From contig NZ_VMSF01000001.1 of assembly GCF_009765225.1 (NCBI RefSeq), positions 1,550,001 through 1,614,000 on the forward strand: a stretch of DNA of 64,000 bases. Reading direction: 5' to 3'. This DNA is from Leifsonia sp. AG29 (GTDB lineage: Bacteria > Actinomycetota > Actinomycetes > Actinomycetales > Microbacteriaceae). Shown piece by piece: positions 8,636 to 17,228 of this stretch. The notes beneath the pieces are model-generated. The model had not been told where the DNA came from. It made no database searches and saw only the letters and a list, made by a program, of their open reading frames with translations. How positions within the stretch are numbered: the first letter of the stretch is position 1; each line of letters opens with the position of its first letter. The translations under genes were made by a program, and so were the position numbers.

Positions 8636-10000
8636 ATGCTGCCGACGCTGTTCTTCGTCATCGCGTTCGTGCTCGTCGCGTTCGGCGGTCTCACGGCCGC
8701 CGTCGACTCGGCCCTGTCGGTGCAGTCGCGCGGAGATCTTGCGGACTTGGCCGAGACCTCGCGTGCCCGCACCTCCCTCCTGGCGATCGCGGAGGACCCG
8801 GGCCCGTACTTCAACGCGCTGAACTTCAGCCGGATCATCGCGGAGACGACGGCCGCCGTCCTCGTCACGCTGGCTTTCGAGCAGATCTTCGCCGAGTGGT
8901 GGCTGTCGCTGATCCTGTCGGCGGCGATCATGACCGGAGTGTCGTTCGTCCTCGTCGGCGTCAGCCCCCGGAGCGTCGGGCGCGCCAACTCCACGCTCCT
9001 CCTGCGACTGACCGCCCCCGTCGTCCGAGGCATCCGCGTCGTGCTCGGGCCGATCCCCGGAGGGCTCGTCGCGCTCGGGAACCGGGTCACCCCCTCCCGC
9101 GCCCGGTCGGCCCCGGTGACGAGCGAGGAGCAGCTGCTCTCCATCGTCGACGAGGCCGCCGAGTTCGACGTGCTCGAAGAAGAGGACCGCGAGCTGATCC
9201 ACTCGATCTTCGAGTTCAACGAGACGGTCGTCCGCGAGGTCATGATCCCCCGGACGGACATGACGACCGTCGACGCCTCCGCGACGCTCGGCACGGCCAT
9301 GGGACTGTTCTTCAGCAAAGGGGTCTCGCGGATGCCCGTGATCGACGGCGATCCCGACGAGGTCGTCGGCATCCTCTACCTGCGCGACGCGGCCAAGCTG
9401 AGCTACGAGAGCCCGCTCGGCGAGGACGAGCTCACCATGCGCGACCTCGCGCGCCCCGCGCTGTTCGTGCCCGAGTCGCAGAAGGCCGACGCGCTCCTCC
9501 GGCAGATGCAGCTCGAGTCCAACCATCTGGCGATGGTCGTCGACGAGTACGGCGGCATAGCCGGCCTCGTGACGCTCGAGGACCTCATCGAGGAGCTGGT
9601 CGGCGACATCTCGGACGAGTACGACCACGAGGCGGCCCTGGTGCAGGAGGTCGCCGAGGGGCGCTACCGTGTCGCGACCCGCATGCCGATCGACGACCTG
9701 GGCGATCTCTTCGACGTCGAGATCGAGGACGACGACGTCGACAGCGTCGGCGGCCTCGTCGCGAAGGCGCTCGGCCGCCTCCCCGAGGCCGGGTCCACCG
9801 TGACCGTGCACGGACTGCAGTTCACCGTCGACCGGGTGGAGGGGCGGCACAAGCACGTGAACACCGTCCTCGTCGAGCGCGACGCCGCGCTCCTCGCACC
9901 CCCGGCCGGCCCCGATGACGCGATGCGGCCCACCTCGGCGCCGCACGACAGGCACGAGCGCGAGAAGAAGCGCGAAGAGAAGAAGGAGGCGCGCGCGTGA
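8636..10000 (+). CDS. HlyC/CorC family CNNM transporter
   Basis: A 454-residue membrane protein. It has an N-terminal CNNM-type domain of about four hydrophobic segments (from LPTLFFVIAFVLVAFGG to about residue 150), then a CBS pair from about residue 190 (IFEFNETVVREVMIPRTDM ... VVDEYGGIAGLVTLEDL), then a CorC_HlyC transporter-associated domain. The last 30 residues are highly charged (Lys/Arg/Glu). Members are linked to magnesium or cobalt efflux. Its stop overlaps the era GTG by four bases (GTGA), so the two are coupled. Confidence 0.92.
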   Translation: MLPTLFFVIAFVLVAFGGLTAAVDSALSVQSRGDLADLAETSRARTSLLAIAEDPGPYFNALNFSRIIAETTAAVLVTLAFEQIFAEWWLSLILSAAIMTGVSFVLVGVSPRSVGRANSTLLLRLTAPVVRGIRVVLGPIPGGLVALGNRVTPSRARSAPVTSEEQLLSIVDEAAEFDVLEEEDRELIHSIFEFNETVVREVMIPRTDMTTVDASATLGTAMGLFFSKGVSRMPVIDGDPDEVVGILYLRDAAKLSYESPLGEDELTMRDLARPALFVPESQKADALLRQMQLESNHLAMVVDEYGGIAGLVTLEDLIEELVGDISDEYDHEAALVQEVAEGRYRVATRMPIDDLGDLFDVEIEDDDVDSVGGLVAKALGRLPEAGSTVTVHGLQFTVDRVEGRHKHVNTVLVERDAALLAPPAGPDDAMRPTSAPHDRHEREKKREEKKEARA

Positions 10001-10890
10001 GCGACTACCACGCCGGATTCGTATCGTTCGTCGGCCGCCCCAACGTGGGCAAGTCGACACTCACCAACGCGCTCGTGGGCGAGAAGGTCGCGATCACGAG
10101 CTCGAAGCCGCAGACCACCCGGCGCGCGATCCGCGGGATCGTGCATCAGCGGAACGGCCAGCTCATCCTGGTCGACACGCCGGGCATCCACCGACCGCGG
10201 ACGCTGCTCGGGGAACGCCTCAACACGCTCGTGCAGTCGACGCTCGGCGACGTCGACGTCATCGGGTTCTGCGTGCCCGCCGACGAGAAGATCGGGCCGG
10301 GCGACCGGTTCATCAACGACCAGCTCGACGACTACCCGCAGGCGAAGAAGGTCGCGATCGTCACGAAGATCGACGTCGCGAGCAAACCGCAGGTCGCCGA
10401 GCAGCTCCTCGCCGTCTCCGCGCTGCGCGACTGGGAGGCGATCATCCCGCTCTCGGCGACAAGCCGCATCCAGCTCGACACCCTCACCTCCGAGCTCATG
10501 AAGCTGCTGCCCGAGGCCCCGGGGCCGCTCTACCCGGAGGAGACGATCACCGACGAGGGTCTGGAGGACCGGATCGCGGAGTACATCCGCGAGGCGGTCC
10601 TCGAAGGCGTGGAGGACGAGCTGCCGCACTCGCTCGCCGTAACGATCGACGACATCATCGAACGCGACGACAAGGACCTGGTCGAGGTCTACGCCAACCT
10701 CTTCGTCGAGCGCGACAGCCAGAAGGCGATCGTCATCGGCAAGGGCGGCAGCCGGATCCGGGAGGTCGGTGCGGCGGCGCGGGTGCCCATCGAGGCGCTC
10801 CTCGGGCGGCACGTCTTCCTCTCCATCCGGGTCAAGGTCGCGAAGGACTGGCAGCGCGACCCGAAGCAGCTGGGCCGCCTCGGCTTCTGA
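9997..10890 (+). CDS. era: GTPase Era
   Basis: A 297-residue Era GTPase that binds the 3' end of 16S rRNA during 30S assembly. The G1 motif GRPNVGKST is at residues 10-18. G2 (KPQTTRRAIRGI), G3 (DTPGIH) and G4 (TKID) are all present. A KH RNA-binding domain occupies the C-terminus, with VIGKGGSRIREVG. The GTG start overlaps the upstream stop by four bases. Confidence 0.96.
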   Translation: MSDYHAGFVSFVGRPNVGKSTLTNALVGEKVAITSSKPQTTRRAIRGIVHQRNGQLILVDTPGIHRPRTLLGERLNTLVQSTLGDVDVIGFCVPADEKIGPGDRFINDQLDDYPQAKKVAIVTKIDVASKPQVAEQLLAVSALRDWEAIIPLSATSRIQLDTLTSELMKLLPEAPGPLYPEETITDEGLEDRIAEYIREAVLEGVEDELPHSLAVTIDDIIERDDKDLVEVYANLFVERDSQKAIVIGKGGSRIREVGAAARVPIEALLGRHVFLSIRVKVAKDWQRDPKQLGRLGF

Positions 10891-10923
10891 GCGCTGGTCT
10901 GCGTCCACGCCGCGGAGCGCATA

Positions 10924-10936
10924 CATCCGCAGGATG
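10924..10936. promoter_or_regulatory. Candidate operator dyad CATCC-N3-GGATG upstream of sensor kinase
   Basis: A 13-base perfect inverted repeat, CATCCGCAGGATG, followed by A. It lies 52 bases before the kinase ATG and about 40 bases upstream of a -10-like TACCGT (10977-10982). A 10-of-13 identical element lies upstream of the ABC transporter gene of the same cluster (13529-13541). That is the arrangement expected for an autoregulated NarL-type response regulator. No binding data are known to me. Confidence 0.5.
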
Positions 10937-10988
10937 ATTCGCGCGCGTGGATGCGCCGGGGAGGGCGCCCGGCCCGTACCGTAGGACC

Positions 10989-12836
10989 ATGCCCGACCGG
11001 AACCGCGTGCTCTCGGCGGTGGCCTCGCGCCGCTGGCTGCTGGAGCCCGCGCTGGCGCTCGCCCTCTTCGCGGCCTGGGCGATAGCGGGCCTCCCCTTCG
11101 ACGCGGCAGCCGCGCTCGCCCTCGTGTTCTACTGCGGCGCGGTCGCCCTCTCCCGGGTGCTGCCGGCCCTCGCTCTCGGCCTCACCTGGGTCGCCGTCGC
11201 GGTGGAACTCGCCGAGTCGTCGAGCATGCACGACCCGTTCCGGATTCTCGCCACGGTCGCGACGGCCGTCTCGGTCACCGGCATCGCCGCCCACGGCGAC
11301 CGGCTGGTCCGCTGGCTCGACTTCGCCTCGGCGATCCTCCTGGCGCCCCTCAGCGCGTACCTGTACACCGTCCGCGGCGATCTCAGGTTCCCGCGGTTCG
11401 GGCCGTTGATCGCCGGCTACGACAGCAGCCAAGGCTTCGGGCTGGCCCTGATGAGCCTTCTCCTCGCGGTCGTCCTGGTCGCCGCGTGGCTCCTCGGCTT
11501 CCTGATCTCGCGCCAGCGCGCCGCCCAGGCCTCCGGCGCGAACTCGGTCCTCCTCTGGCTCGCCTCCGGTGGAGACGCCCGCGAGGCGGAGGCCGACCCC
11601 GACCGGTTCGTGCTCGTACGGCCGCTCCGCAGGCCGCAGCTCGCCGCCGACATCGCCGGTGCGGTCGTCTTCGCCGTCTTCGCGCTCCTCCTGGAAGCCG
11701 GGGACCGCAGCAGTTACGTCGTGATGATCGTCTTCGCCGTGGCCGTCGCGCTCCGACGGCTGTCTCCGGGAGTGTCGCTCTCGGTCGCCTGGCTCGCGGC
11801 CGTCCTGCAGATGACGACAGGTCACAGCATCCTCGCCAGTGATGTCGCCGTGCTCGGGGTCCTCTACGCGACCGCGGCCTACGGCGATCGCGTCGTGCGC
11901 GCGGCGGGACTCATCTCGGCCGGTGTGGGCGCTCTGGTGGCGGCGCTATACCTGGCACTGACGTCCGCACTGGCGCAGGGCTACTACGACCTGCTCTCGG
12001 GACAGTTCACGAGCATCGCGCTGCAGTTCGCGTTCCTCTTCGTCGTGAGCGCGACGGTGCTCGGCCTCTCGTGGGTACTGGGTCTCCTCGTCCGGACCTG
12101 GCGCACCGCACGGGAGGCACGCCGTGCCCGTGCCGTCGCGGAGCTCGACCGCAACCGGGCGGTCGAGGACGTCGTCGTGGAGCAGGAACGCACGCGCATC
12201 GCGCGGGACATGCACGACGTGGTGGCGCACTCGCTGGCCGTCGTCATCGCTCAGGCCGACGGCGCCAGGTACGCGCGCAGCCGCGATCCGGAAGCGGTCG
12301 ACGAGGCGTTGCGCACCATCGCCTCCACAGCCCGTTCCGCGCTGGCCGACGTGCGCGTGCTGCTCGCCGAGCTGCGACAGGCGCAGCCCGAGGGGCCGCA
12401 GCCCTCCCTGGCCGATCTCGACCAGACCGTCGACCAGGTGCGCGCCGCGGGGCTCCCGGTGACGCTCGAGCGAACCGGGCGGATCGACGACCTCGGTTCG
12501 TCTCAGCAGCTCGCCGCCTACCGCATCGTCCAGGAGGCGCTGACCAACGCCCTCAGGCACGGCGACACGGCTCACCCGGCCTCCGTTGTGCTCGCCGGGG
12601 CGTCGCGCCCCGACGGCTCGCACGGACTCTCGATCACAGTGAGGAACAGGATGAGGACCACCCCGCCGGAGCTCCCCTCGACGGCAGCCGTGCCGCGCAT
12701 CGGGCACGGCCTGCCCGGCATGCGCGAGCGCGCCTCCCTCGCCGGAGGAACGCTGATCGCCGAACCGCAGGACGACTCGTTCGTCGTCTCGGCCTTCATC
12801 CCGGCCACGCCGGTCGCCTCCGGGGCGGTCGCGTGA
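10989..12836 (+). CDS. NarL-type sensor histidine kinase
   Basis: A 615-residue membrane kinase. The first 370 residues hold many hydrophobic segments, perhaps 9-11, interrupted by a cytoplasmic loop near residues 175-215. A HisKA_3 dimerisation domain follows with the phospho-acceptor His near residue 409 in RIARDMHDVVAHSLAV. The HATPase domain has N-box YRIVQEALTNALRHG and a GHGLPGMRERASLAGG motif. The ATG at 10989 is preferred over an in-frame GTG at 10947, because TACCGT ends six bases before it, a leaderless promoter pattern seen at many genes here. It overlaps the response regulator by four bases. The signal is unknown. Confidence 0.88.
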   Translation: MPDRNRVLSAVASRRWLLEPALALALFAAWAIAGLPFDAAAALALVFYCGAVALSRVLPALALGLTWVAVAVELAESSSMHDPFRILATVATAVSVTGIAAHGDRLVRWLDFASAILLAPLSAYLYTVRGDLRFPRFGPLIAGYDSSQGFGLALMSLLLAVVLVAAWLLGFLISRQRAAQASGANSVLLWLASGGDAREAEADPDRFVLVRPLRRPQLAADIAGAVVFAVFALLLEAGDRSSYVVMIVFAVAVALRRLSPGVSLSVAWLAAVLQMTTGHSILASDVAVLGVLYATAAYGDRVVRAAGLISAGVGALVAALYLALTSALAQGYYDLLSGQFTSIALQFAFLFVVSATVLGLSWVLGLLVRTWRTAREARRARAVAELDRNRAVEDVVVEQERTRIARDMHDVVAHSLAVVIAQADGARYARSRDPEAVDEALRTIASTARSALADVRVLLAELRQAQPEGPQPSLADLDQTVDQVRAAGLPVTLERTGRIDDLGSSQQLAAYRIVQEALTNALRHGDTAHPASVVLAGASRPDGSHGLSITVRNRMRTTPPELPSTAAVPRIGHGLPGMRERASLAGGTLIAEPQDDSFVVSAFIPATPVASGAVA

Positions 12837-13519
12837 GCGGCGAGGGGCAGGGCGCACCGATCCGCGTGCTGCTCGTCGACGACCAGCCGCTGTTCCGCGC
12901 CGGTGTGCGGATGCTTCTGAGCTCCCAGGACGATCTCGAGTTCGCCGGGGAGGCCGCCAACGGTCAGGAGGGCGCGGCCCTGGCTCGGGAGGCCCGCCCC
13001 GACGTCGTCCTCATGGACATCCGCATGCCGGTCATGGACGGGATCGCGGCGACCGGCCGGATCATCGCGGAGGCCGAGGGGGAGGGCCGCCAGGCACCGA
13101 GGATCATCGTGCTCACGACGTTCGACCTCGACGAGGCGGCCGCCCGGGCCATCCGGGGCGGGGCGAGCGGATTCGTGCTCAAGGACGCCGAGCCGGAGTT
13201 CCTCCTGGCAGCGGTCCGAACCGTGCACGCGGGGAGCGCCGTCATCGCGGCGGGCGCCACGCGAGAGCTGTTCCAGTACTTCTCGGCCAGGCGACCGGCG
13301 CTTGAGCCCGAGGAGTTCGCCTCCCTCACCGCGCGCGAACGGGAGATCTTCGCGCTGGCGGCCCGAGGCCTCAGCAACGCGGAGATCGCGGGATCCGAGT
13401 TCCTCAGCGAGGCGACGGTCAAGACCCACATCTCGCGCATCCTCTCGAAGCTCGGGCTGCGCGACCGGGTGCAGATGGTCGTGTACGCCTTCGAGCACGG
13501 CCTCACCGGCACGGAGTGA
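12833..13519 (+). CDS. NarL/LuxR-type response regulator
   Basis: A 228-residue response regulator. The receiver domain has the acidic pair in LLVDDQ, phospho-acceptor Asp near residue 62 in VVLMDIRMPVMDG, the Thr in LTTFDLDE and the Lys in VLKDAEP. A C-terminal LuxR helix-turn-helix is recognised by SLTAREREIFALAARGLSNAEIA and ATVKTHISRILSKLGLRDR. It is the partner of the upstream kinase (GTGA overlap). The likely target is the ABC transporter that starts 81 bases downstream; both promoters carry a similar dyad. Confidence 0.93.
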   Translation: MSGEGQGAPIRVLLVDDQPLFRAGVRMLLSSQDDLEFAGEAANGQEGAALAREARPDVVLMDIRMPVMDGIAATGRIIAEAEGEGRQAPRIIVLTTFDLDEAAARAIRGGASGFVLKDAEPEFLLAAVRTVHAGSAVIAAGATRELFQYFSARRPALEPEEFASLTAREREIFALAARGLSNAEIAGSEFLSEATVKTHISRILSKLGLRDRVQMVVYAFEHGLTGTE

Positions 13520-13528
13520 CGCGGCGTC

Positions 13529-13541
13529 CATCGAGAGGATG
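13529..13541. promoter_or_regulatory. Candidate operator dyad CATC-N5-GATG upstream of ABC genes
   Basis: The 13-base element CATCGAGAGGATG is followed by A. It differs at three central positions from the dyad upstream of the kinase (10924-10936). It lies 59 bases before the ATPase ATG and 46 bases before a -10-like TAGCGT (13588-13593). The matching geometry at both promoters is the evidence for a shared response-regulator site; it is inference. Confidence 0.45.
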
Positions 13542-13600
13542 ACACGGGATGGCTCCCGGGCCCGATCCGCTCGCCGCCTCCGGTCCGTAGCGTCGGAGGC

Positions 13601-14356
13601 ATGGAGAACACCCTCACCGAAACCGTGGCGCGCGTCGAGGCGGCCACGAAGACGTACGGAACCGGAGCCGGGCGGGTCGCTGCTCTCGACGGCGTGACCC
13701 TCGGGATCCGAGCCGGCCGGTTCACCGCGATCATGGGACCCAGCGGCTCGGGCAAGTCGACGCTCATGCACGTGATGGCCGGGCTGGATACCGTGACAAC
13801 CGGTCGGGTGTTCCTCGGCGACACGGAGATCACCGCGCTCGGAGACAGCGAGCTCACCGTCCTCCGGCGGCGCCGCGTCGGCTTCGTGTTCCAGTCGTTC
13901 AATCTCATGCCCACGCTCGATGTGCGCGCCAACATCGTCCTCCCGTTCGAGCTGGACGGGAGGCGCCCGACCGCCGCCGAGAGCGAGTGGATCGACCATC
14001 TCATCGCGTCGCTCGGGCTCGGCGACCGGCTGACCCACCGGCCGCACGAGCTCTCCGGGGGTCAGCAGCAGCGCGTCGCCATCGTGCGCGCATTGGCCAC
14101 GCGGCCGGATCTCGTCTTCGCCGACGAACCGACCGGGAATCTCGACTCGCGGACGGGACGGGAGGTGCTCTCCGTGCTCCGGGAGGCGTCACGCGAGTAC
14201 GGCCAGTCGATCGCCATGGTTACGCACGATCCGGTCGCCGCGAGCTTCGCCGATCAGCTCGTCTTCCTCGCCGACGGCCGGATCGCCGCGGAACGCGACC
14301 GCGGGACGGCCGAGGAGATCTCCGCCTTCATGCTGGCCATGGAGGCGCGCGCATGA
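13601..14356 (+). CDS. ABC transporter ATP-binding protein (LolD/MacB/FtsE type)
   Basis: A 251-residue ATPase. Walker A is GPSGSGKST, the Q-loop is in VGFVFQSFNLMPTLD, the signature is LSGGQQQRVAIVRAL, Walker B is DLVFADEPTGNLDS, and the switch His is in MVTHDPVAA. This is the mechanotransmission-type ATPase that pairs with FtsX-like permeases, and the next gene encodes one (ATGA overlap). The pair lies beside a two-component system, as in bacitracin or lantibiotic resistance modules. The substrate cannot be told from sequence. TAGCGT seven bases before the ATG suggests leaderless initiation. Confidence 0.93.
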   Translation: MENTLTETVARVEAATKTYGTGAGRVAALDGVTLGIRAGRFTAIMGPSGSGKSTLMHVMAGLDTVTTGRVFLGDTEITALGDSELTVLRRRRVGFVFQSFNLMPTLDVRANIVLPFELDGRRPTAAESEWIDHLIASLGLGDRLTHRPHELSGGQQQRVAIVRALATRPDLVFADEPTGNLDSRTGREVLSVLREASREYGQSIAMVTHDPVAASFADQLVFLADGRIAAERDRGTAEEISAFMLAMEARA

Positions 14357-15783
14357 CCGCGCGGAACGGCGCCGTCCGCGCGTTCCGGGCGAACGGCCGG
14401 GAGCACCGCTCGAGCGTGCTCGTCGCAGCGCTCGGTTCGGCGTTCGGCGTCTCTCTGCTCGCCACGACGAACGTGCTCGGCGCGTACATCGGCGCCTCGG
14501 GGATGGGCGGCCACGGCTCCGTGCGCGTCGCCCTGGCCGTCGTGGCGGCCATCTTCTTCGTGATCGCCGTCTACGTGGGTGCCATCGTTACGACGAACAC
14601 GTTCGCGACCATCATTGCGGGCCGGACCAGGACGATCGCGCTCCTGCGTCTCGTCGGGTCGAGCTCGCGGACCCAGCGCAGAGCGGTCGCCGCGGAGGGG
14701 CTCGTCGCGGGTGCGGTCGGCTCGGCCGCCGGAGGCGCGATCGCGGCGGTCCTCGTCCTGGTCGCCGTGCGCGTCCTGATGGGCGTGGGCGTGCTGCCGG
14801 ACGACGACTACCCCGTTCTCACCCCACCGCTGCTCGTTCCTCCCGTCATCGTGGTGGCGACGACGTGGCTCGCGTCGTGGACCGGAAGCCGCCGCGTTCT
14901 GACCGTCGCCCCGATCGAGGCGCTCGGCGCGGCGGAGGAGCGGCCCGTGGCCGCGGTGCGCAGCACCTCCCGCGTCGTCACCGCGATCGTCCTCGGCGCC
15001 TCCGGCTCGGCGCTCCTGCTCCTCGGTCTGCTGCTCGGTCTCGGACTGCTCGGCCGGGGTCCTCTCGGCGTGCTGGTCGCCTTCGCCGGCGGGATCCTCT
15101 CGTTCAGCGGGATCGTGATCGGGGCGCCGCTGTTCCTCCCGACGCTGCTGCGGTGGGTCGGAGTCGTGCTCGGGCGCGGCGCTCCCGGGCGACTGGCGGC
15201 CGGCAACGCCGTACGCAATCCCGAGCGCAGCTCCCGGACCGCCGTCGGCCTCGTGATCGGCGTGACCCTGGTGACGATGTTCGTGGTCGCCGCCTCCACC
15301 TGGCTCGACCTCCTGAAGACGGCCTCGCGGCGCGAGCCGCAGCTGTACTCGGGCGCCGAGACGATCCTCATGACCACCATGCTGATCTTCAGCGTGCTCG
15401 TCGGCTTCTCGGCCCTCATCGCCGCGGTGGGGGTGGTCAACAGCCTGTCGCTCGCGGTCCTGCAGCGCACGCGAGAGCTCGGGCTGCTGCGTGCCCTCGG
15501 CTTCAGCGCGTCCCAGGTCAGGCGGATGGTGCTCTCGGAGAGCGTGCAGCTGACGGTCACCGGTGTCGCGACGGGGCTCGTGCTGGGCGTCGCATACGGG
15601 TGGATCGGCGCGCAGTCGCTGCTAGGGTCTATTCCCGGTGGGGGGCTGCTGCCGCCGGCGCTGCCGTGGCCGTACATCGTCGTCATCGTCTTCTTCGCTG
15701 CCGTGCTGGCGGTGGGGGCGTCGGTGACGCCGGCACGGCGCGCGACGAGCGTCTCGCCGGTCAGCGCGCTGGCCGTCGAATAG
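14353..15783 (+). CDS. FtsX-like permease
   Basis: A 476-residue permease with two FtsX-like halves. The first follows the N-terminal helix (SSVLVAALGSAFGVSLLA), with motif TRTIALLRLVGSSSRTQRR. The second has LAVLQRTRELGLLRALGFSASQVRRMVLSE. Each half ends in a PxxAL signature (VAPIEALGAAEE; VSPVSALAVE). I count about 9-10 membrane segments. It partners the ATPase with which it overlaps by four bases. No large extracellular MacB domain is present, so it resembles actinobacterial YxdM/BceB-like exporters that respond to envelope stress (inference). Confidence 0.9.
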   Translation: MTARNGAVRAFRANGREHRSSVLVAALGSAFGVSLLATTNVLGAYIGASGMGGHGSVRVALAVVAAIFFVIAVYVGAIVTTNTFATIIAGRTRTIALLRLVGSSSRTQRRAVAAEGLVAGAVGSAAGGAIAAVLVLVAVRVLMGVGVLPDDDYPVLTPPLLVPPVIVVATTWLASWTGSRRVLTVAPIEALGAAEERPVAAVRSTSRVVTAIVLGASGSALLLLGLLLGLGLLGRGPLGVLVAFAGGILSFSGIVIGAPLFLPTLLRWVGVVLGRGAPGRLAAGNAVRNPERSSRTAVGLVIGVTLVTMFVVAASTWLDLLKTASRREPQLYSGAETILMTTMLIFSVLVGFSALIAAVGVVNSLSLAVLQRTRELGLLRALGFSASQVRRMVLSESVQLTVTGVATGLVLGVAYGWIGAQSLLGSIPGGGLLPPALPWPYIVVIVFFAAVLAVGASVTPARRATSVSPVSALAVE

Positions 15784-15848
15784 AAGCTGTGCGCACGAGC
15801 CTCCGAGTTGTCTGAACTCTCACAGAGCATCAGCTAGCCGCAGGCTGT

Positions 15849-17228
15849 GTGGGCCACACTGGAAGGACCAGAAATCAGCACCGAGAGGAAACACCCCTGT
15901 CCTGGCTCATGACCCTGAGGATCGACAAGCCGCCGTTCCTCATCACCATGGACGTGATCGCCGTGGTGTTCGCGGCGTACCTGCTCGTCCGCCCCTCCTG
16001 GAGGCGCGCGCTCATCGGGCTCGCAGCCGCGGTGGCCGGCGCGCTCGTGGGCTGGCTCGCGGTCTGGCTCGCGACCGACGTGTACAACCTCTTCGGCGTC
16101 GGTCTCACCCCGGTCACGACCATGTGGACCGCGCTCGGATTCGGCGGGGTCGCCCTCGCCATCGCGGTGCTGTTCCGTTCGCGCTGGTGGCGCAAGCTCG
16201 TGGCCGTGGCCGCCATCCCGGTGTTCGTCATCGTGGCGGCGGCGGGCATCAACGTCGACTTCGGCGCCTACCGTAATCTCAACGACGCCGTCGGCGTCGT
16301 CCCGTACCGTGCGCTCGACCTCCACAACGAGCACGGCCAGCTCTCGCACTCGGGAATCGACTACGCGGCCACGACTCCCGGTCCGGGCAGCGTGATCCCC
16401 GCGCGCGGAGAGATCGGCAAGGTGCGCATCCCCGGGACGGTCTCCAACTTCCCGGCGCGCTCGGCGGTCGTCTACCTGCCCCCGATCGCGCTGACGGCTC
16501 ACCCGCCCGTGCTCCCGGTGCTGTACGCGCTGTCCGGTCAGCCGGGCTCGCCCGCAGACATGTTCACGGCCGGACGCCTCGGGCCCGCGATGGACGCGTT
16601 CGCGGCCAAGCACGGCGGCTACGCGCCGATCGTCGTGGCCGCCGACCAGCTCGGAGGCCCGGGTCGCAACCCGATGTGCGTCGACTCCCGCACCTACGGG
16701 AACTCGGCCACCTACCTCCTCACGGATGTCCGCGACTGGATCACGTCCCACCTCCGGGTGAGCAGCGATCCGGCGGCGTGGGGGGTGTTCGGATACTCCG
16801 AGGGCGCCACGTGCGCCGTGCAGTTCGCGACCGCCCACCCCGAGCTGTTCGGTTCGGCGCTGGCGTCCTCGAGCGAGCTCGGACCGACGCTCGGAAACAA
16901 GCAGCTCACGGTCGACACCGCGTTCGGCGGATCCCTGGCGGCGTTCGAGAAGGCCCAGCCGGCCAGCGCCATGGCCGCGCGCGCGCCGTACCCGAACTCC
17001 TTGATCGTCCTCGGGGTCGGCCAGAACGACCAGCGCTACCTCGGCTACGCCCAGAGCCTCCGCGCCGACGCCGTCCGGGCCGGGATCCGCAGCGAGCTCC
17101 TCGTCTCCCCGGGCACCGCGCACGACTGGAACACGGTCCGGTACACCCTCGACCACGGATTCCCGGCCATGGCCGCCCGCATGGGGCTCACCCTGCCGGG
17201 CGCCGTGACCACCGAGGCAGCCGGATGA
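15849..17228 (+). CDS. Membrane-anchored alpha/beta-hydrolase esterase
   Basis: A protein of up to 459 residues. About four N-terminal membrane helices are followed by an esterase-D/mycolyltransferase-like alpha/beta-hydrolase domain. The nucleophile motif is GYSEGA (WGVFGYSEGATCAVQFATAHPELFG would be the elbow region), and the likely catalytic His is in PGTAHDWNT near the C-terminus. The start is uncertain: GTG 15849 has no Shine-Dalgarno; a GAGAGGA at 15883-15889 suits a rare CTG at 15897; ATG 15909 is another choice. It overlaps the MprF-like gene by four bases, and such esterase/aminoacyl-lipid synthase pairs are known in actinobacteria, where the esterase removes amino acids from lipids. 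Confidence 0.82.
   Translation: MGHTGRTRNQHREETPLSWLMTLRIDKPPFLITMDVIAVVFAAYLLVRPSWRRALIGLAAAVAGALVGWLAVWLATDVYNLFGVGLTPVTTMWTALGFGGVALAIAVLFRSRWWRKLVAVAAIPVFVIVAAAGINVDFGAYRNLNDAVGVVPYRALDLHNEHGQLSHSGIDYAATTPGPGSVIPARGEIGKVRIPGTVSNFPARSAVVYLPPIALTAHPPVLPVLYALSGQPGSPADMFTAGRLGPAMDAFAAKHGGYAPIVVAADQLGGPGRNPMCVDSRTYGNSATYLLTDVRDWITSHLRVSSDPAAWGVFGYSEGATCAVQFATAHPELFGSALASSSELGPTLGNKQLTVDTAFGGSLAAFEKAQPASAMAARAPYPNSLIVLGVGQNDQRYLGYAQSLRADAVRAGIRSELLVSPGTAHDWNTVRYTLDHGFPAMAARMGLTLPGAVTTEAAG

Noticed and set aside
6946-9372. An 808-codon open frame on the minus strand
   Set aside because: It lies antisense to phoH, ybeY and the CorC-like gene and has the composition of a shadow frame.
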